In this document: positions 5,131-8,389 of the stretch, piece by piece | How positions within the stretch are numbered: the stretch's first letter is position 1 | Layout of the letters: each line of letters starts with the position of its first letter | Assembly: GCA_028276075.1 (NCBI GenBank) | Contig: JAPYXA010000013.1 | Coordinates: forward strand, 1 to 8,389 | Length of the DNA stretch: 8,389 bases | Source of the DNA: Minisyncoccota bacterium | GTDB lineage: Bacteria; Patescibacteriota; Minisyncoccia; UBA6257; HR35 | Reading direction: 5' to 3' | Made by a program: the position numbers and the translations under genes | The notes under the pieces: generated by a model | What the model was told of the DNA's origin: nothing | Databases searched by the model: none | The model's input: only the letters and a program-made list of their open reading frames with translations

Positions 5131-7597
5131 TAAATATAAAATAATTTTTGACTTTGACACAGATTTAAGATTTTATGATGCAGAAGAAGAAATTTATTTT
5201 AAATTAAACAAAAATCAATTTTTAGAGATTGATTCAGTGGATTTAGAAATAAAAGAGCTTAAAATTAACGACAAGAAAGTAAAATATGAAATCAAAAAAG
5301 ATAAAATACTTATAACTGATAAATGCAAAAAAGGCAAAGGAAAAATATTTATTAAATTTAAAGGAGATCTTAAAGAGTCTTTAGGGGGTATTTATCTTAG
5401 CAGTTACAAAGTCAATAATACAAAAAAATACTTAGTAACTACTCAATTTGAACCAGTTGATGCCCGTAGGGCTTTTCCTTGTTTTGATGATCCTTCTAAA
5501 AAGGCTGTTTTTAACTTAACCTTAGTTTTTGACAAGAATTTAAACGCTGTTTCTAATACTTTACCTCAAAAAATTTTATCATTAGATAAAAAGAAAAAAG
5601 TAATTTTTCAAGAAACTCCAAAAATGTCAACCTATTTACTTTATTTGGGAATAGGTGATTGGTATTTTAAAGAAAGCAATTTAAAAAACATTCTATTAAG
5701 AGTAGCGGTTTGTGAGAAGAATAAGCTCAAAGGCACGGATTTTGCAATAGAAAATGCCAAAAAGTTTTTATCTTACTTAGAGAGCTATTTTGATTTTAAA
5801 TATCCTCTTGATAAATTAGATTTGTTAGCTATCCCTGATTTTGCAGCTGGAGCAATGGAAAATTGGGGTGCTGTTACTTTTAGAGAAAATCTGCTTTTAT
5901 TTTTTGAGAAAAAAAGTTCTGAAGTTATTAAAGAAAGGATAGCAGAGGTTATTGCTCATGAGTTAGTTCATATGTGGTTTGGAAATTTAGTAACTATGAA
6001 ATGGTGGGATGATTTATGGTTGAACGAAAGCTTTGCTACTTATTTAGCTTATAAAGCTGTTGATTTTTATTATCCTGGTTGGAAAGTTTTAGATAAATAC
6101 GTAGTTAATGAAGTTATTTCTGCCTTAAACGCAGACGCTTTGATAAATACTCATCCAATAAAAACCAAGATAAAAAATCCAGATGAATCTTTAGAAATTT
6201 TTGATGAAATCTCTTATGAAAAAGGAGGAAGTGTTTTAAAAATGATTGAAAATTACATTGGTCAGGAAAACTTTAAAAAAGGCCTAAGGTATTATATTAA
6301 AAAATTTGCTTATCAAAATGCCAGCTCTTTAGATTTATGGCTATCTTTGGAAAAATTTTCAGACAAATCACTCTCTAGGATTTTAAAAGATTTTATAGAA
6401 AAATCTAACTTTCCAATAATCACCCTAAAAAAAGAGAAAAATAAATATTTAGCTACTCAAAACAAATTTTTATTTTTAAAAAATAAAAATGTCGAAGAAA
6501 AATGGTTAATTCCTTTATTTATTGAAACAGAAGACGGTTGTAAAATAGATATTTTTAAAAATAAAAAAAAGACTTTTAAATTATATAATTATCTTAATTT
6601 AAATAAAGATTTTAAAGGTTTTTATCTTGTCAATTATCATAAAGATATAATTAATGACATACAAAAACATTATGATAACTTATCTGTTTTGGACAAAATA
6701 TTTTTAATCTGTTGTTTTAATTTTTTAACTAAAGGATGCTTAAGGAATATAAAAGAGCTTTTAGAAATTATAAAAATTTTTGTTTTAAGAAATTTTGATT
6801 ATGAAAAAAATAAGTTAGTGTTTTTTTATTCTTTGGATATCTTAAATTATTATTATTTTTATTTAGAGAATAAAAATATTAAATTTTTGTTAGAGCAAAT
6901 TTGTTTGAAAATATTAGATAAAATTGGATGGGAACCTTCAAAAAATGAAGATTTTATAGATTATCAAATAAGACAACTATCTTTAATCTTATTGGGATCA
7001 ATTTCAAATACTAAAGTTTTTGATTTTTCTATTAAAAAATTTAAACTTTTTCTTAAAAAAGAATCTAGTATAGCTCCTGAAATAAAACAGGCTATCTTTA
7101 TTAATTCTTTATTAGCCAATGATAATTTCTTTAAAGATATTTTAAATCTTTATAAAAAATCTAATTTAGCAGAAGATCAAAACAGATACCTAACAGCCTT
7201 AGGATACATTAAAAAAGAAGATAAAATAAAAGAAGTTTTAAATTTTCTATTATCTAATGATGTAAGATTTAGTCAATCAGTATTTGTTTTAAGTTCTTTA
7301 TCTTCTAATAAATCTGCTACTAGCCTTCTTTTTAATTGGATTAAAAGAAATTGGCATAAATTAGAAGAAAAAGGGGGAGGGAGGGGTAAAAGTGATTTTA
7401 TTCTTATAAGAATTATTAAAACTGTTTTTTCTCAAATAGGACCTTTTGTTGATAATAAAGAGATTGATAAATTTTTAAAGATAGAATCTCTTAAACGATT
7501 TAATAAAACCGCAAAAGTAGTTTCAGAAAAAATTCTTGTGACAAAAAAAATGATGAAATATCAGAAAAAATTTTTAAAGAAATGGAAGGGCTTGTAA
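5120..7597 (+). CDS. M1-family zinc aminopeptidase (aminopeptidase N-like)
   Basis: A metallo-aminopeptidase of 825 residues that removes N-terminal residues from peptides. It has no signal peptide or membrane segment, so it is probably cytoplasmic and used in peptide turnover. Domains in order: N-terminal beta saddle (about 1-190, with the family string EPVDARRAFPCFDDP at 111-125), thermolysin-like catalytic domain (about 191-430), small beta sandwich (about 435-515) and a helical C-terminal domain (about 520-825, ERAP1-C/HEAT-like). GAMEN (244-248) binds the substrate N-terminus. HELVH (280-284) and E303 in LNESFATY are the zinc ligands and general base, and Y366 in SYEKGG is the transition-state Tyr, so all catalytic parts are present. 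A Gly-rich loop at 752-756 is encoded by the most G-rich stretch in the window. The architecture resembles tricorn-interacting factor F2/F3 and ERAP-type enzymes as well as PepN, so no specific symbol is assigned. It overlaps mscS-like by 11 bp and truB by 16 bp. Confidence 0.96.
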   Translation: MLVDKYKIIFDFDTDLRFYDAEEEIYFKLNKNQFLEIDSVDLEIKELKINDKKVKYEIKKDKILITDKCKKGKGKIFIKFKGDLKESLGGIYLSSYKVNNTKKYLVTTQFEPVDARRAFPCFDDPSKKAVFNLTLVFDKNLNAVSNTLPQKILSLDKKKKVIFQETPKMSTYLLYLGIGDWYFKESNLKNILLRVAVCEKNKLKGTDFAIENAKKFLSYLESYFDFKYPLDKLDLLAIPDFAAGAMENWGAVTFRENLLLFFEKKSSEVIKERIAEVIAHELVHMWFGNLVTMKWWDDLWLNESFATYLAYKAVDFYYPGWKVLDKYVVNEVISALNADALINTHPIKTKIKNPDESLEIFDEISYEKGGSVLKMIENYIGQENFKKGLRYYIKKFAYQNASSLDLWLSLEKFSDKSLSRILKDFIEKSNFPIITLKKEKNKYLATQNKFLFLKNKNVEEKWLIPLFIETEDGCKIDIFKNKKKTFKLYNYLNLNKDFKGFYLVNYHKDIINDIQKHYDNLSVLDKIFLICCFNFLTKGCLRNIKELLEIIKIFVLRNFDYEKNKLVFFYSLDILNYYYFYLENKNIKFLLEQICLKILDKIGWEPSKNEDFIDYQIRQLSLILLGSISNTKVFDFSIKKFKLFLKKESSIAPEIKQAIFINSLLANDNFFKDILNLYKKSNLAEDQNRYLTALGYIKKEDKIKEVLNFLLSNDVRFSQSVFVLSSLSSNKSATSLLFNWIKRNWHKLEEKGGGRGKSDFILIRIIKTVFSQIGPFVDNKEIDKFLKIESLKRFNKTAKVVSEKILVTKKMMKYQKKFLKKWKGL

Positions 7598-8389
7598 TCT
7601 TTAATAAACCAAAAGATATTAGTTCATATAAAGTAGTAGAATTTTTTCAAAAAAAATTGAAGAAAAAAGTAGGACATGGAGGAACATTGGATAAATTAGC
7701 AGAGGGTATTTTAATTTTAGGAATTGATAAATATACAAAAGAATTAGATAAGTTCTTAAAACATAGTATTAAAACTTATATAGCTGAGATTAAATTAGGA
7801 GCAAAATCAACAACTTATGACAAAGAAGGAGAAATAATTTACTTAGCTGATAATAGAATAAAAGATATAAAGGATGAGGAAATAATAAAGGTAATAGAAA
7901 ATTTTATTGGTGAAATAGAGCAAATACCACCAAAGTTTTCAGCTTTAAAAATTAAAGGAAGACCAGCTTATCTTTTAGCAAGGAAAAAAGAAGATTTTGA
8001 GTTTAAACCAAGAAAAGCAAGAATTTATGACATAAAAATATTAGAAATTAGACGAATTAAAGAAAATCTAAAAAAAATTAGCAATCAATTATTAGTTGAT
8101 GATTCTTCAAATATATTAACATCTAATCAAGCCGAGTTTATTATTTTAAAAATTGAAGTTATTTGTTCGTCTGGAACATATATCAGGTCTTTAGCTAATG
8201 ACATTGGAGAAAGATTAGGTATTGGTGGATATATAAATGATCTTAAGAGAATAAAAATTAATGAATTTAGCATAGAAGAGGCTTTAACTTTTGAAGATAT
8301 AAATAAGAATTTTTTAGAATTTTACTCTCTAATTTATGGGAATGTACAAGGTGTAGGTTTTAGATTTTTTTCTAGAAAGTGGGCAAAAA
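7582..8389 (+). CDS. truB: tRNA pseudouridine-55 synthase TruB fused to an acylphosphatase domain (3' partial)
   Basis: An open frame from ATG 7582 runs 269 codons to the window edge without a stop. Residues 1 to about 243 are TruB, which converts U55 in the tRNA T loop to pseudouridine. GLVIFNKPKDISSYKVV (3-19) is the N-terminal family motif, GGTLDKLAEGIL (33-44) carries the catalytic Asp D37, and KTYIAEIKLGAKSTTYDKEG (64-83), QIPPKFSALKIKG (114-126) and SSGTYIRSLANDIGERLG (196-213) match the remaining motifs. A region at about 159-183 looks like a lineage-specific insertion between core strands. Directly after the expected TruB end, residues 253-261 read GNVQGVGFR, the acylphosphatase signature with its phosphate-binding loop and catalytic Arg. 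The preceding FYSLIY fits beta-1 of that fold. The catalytic Asn of acylphosphatase would lie beyond the edge. The ATG lies inside the end of the M1 peptidase gene (16-bp overlap) with no strong Shine-Dalgarno motif. TruB is certain; the fusion is well supported but incomplete in view. Confidence 0.9.
   Translation, partial: MEGLVIFNKPKDISSYKVVEFFQKKLKKKVGHGGTLDKLAEGILILGIDKYTKELDKFLKHSIKTYIAEIKLGAKSTTYDKEGEIIYLADNRIKDIKDEEIIKVIENFIGEIEQIPPKFSALKIKGRPAYLLARKKEDFEFKPRKARIYDIKILEIRRIKENLKKISNQLLVDDSSNILTSNQAEFIILKIEVICSSGTYIRSLANDIGERLGIGGYINDLKRIKINEFSIEEALTFEDINKNFLEFYSLIYGNVQGVGFRFFSRKWAK

Noticed and set aside
8336..8338. ATG that might start a separate acylphosphatase gene
   Set aside because: It is out of frame with the VQGVGFR-encoding frame, which is continuous with truB.

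Overview
This is a very AT-rich bacterial window (roughly three quarters A+T or more by eye). It is densely packed, with short or overlapping gene junctions and proteins rich in Lys, Ile, Asn and Phe. Every gene reads through at its expected length with the standard bacterial code. Three things together suggest a member of the Candidate Phyla Radiation / Patescibacteria: the small stand-alone receiver proteins, a short (420-residue) glucose-6-phosphate isomerase, and the low GC with few Shine-Dalgarno sequences. This placement is inference; the window holds no 16S rRNA or ribosomal protein gene to settle it.

Layout. Positions 1-140 are non-coding AT-rich DNA ending in a perfect 17-bp tandem duplication. 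Two overlapping minus-strand genes follow (141-957), each encoding a single-domain response regulator receiver with no output domain. A 152-bp divergent intergenic region (958-1109) separates them from a plus-strand run: glucose-6-phosphate isomerase (pgi), a class IV PLP-dependent aminotransferase, and formamidopyrimidine-DNA glycosylase (mutM/fpg). A 167-bp AT-rich gap leads to an initiator-type tRNA(fMet, CAT), the only GC-rich island in the window. A second, tightly overlapping plus-strand cluster begins 17 nt after the tRNA: an MscS-family channel, an 825-residue M1 zinc aminopeptidase, and a truB gene that runs off the right edge.

Functionally this is mostly housekeeping: sugar phosphate metabolism, amino-acid transamination, repair of oxidised bases, osmotic safety valve, peptide turnover, and tRNA modification. 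No mobile element, CRISPR array or defence system is visible.

The most interesting points are these. (1) The truB reading frame continues without a stop into the start of an acylphosphatase domain, so the protein appears to be a TruB-acylphosphatase fusion. (2) The initiator tRNA has G instead of U at T-loop position 55, the very base TruB normally modifies, and departs from two other bacterial initiator hallmarks. (3) Both genes ending in TGA have a TAA as the next codon. (4) Two divergent starts have -10-like boxes placed so that transcription would begin at the ATG, which would give leaderless messages.
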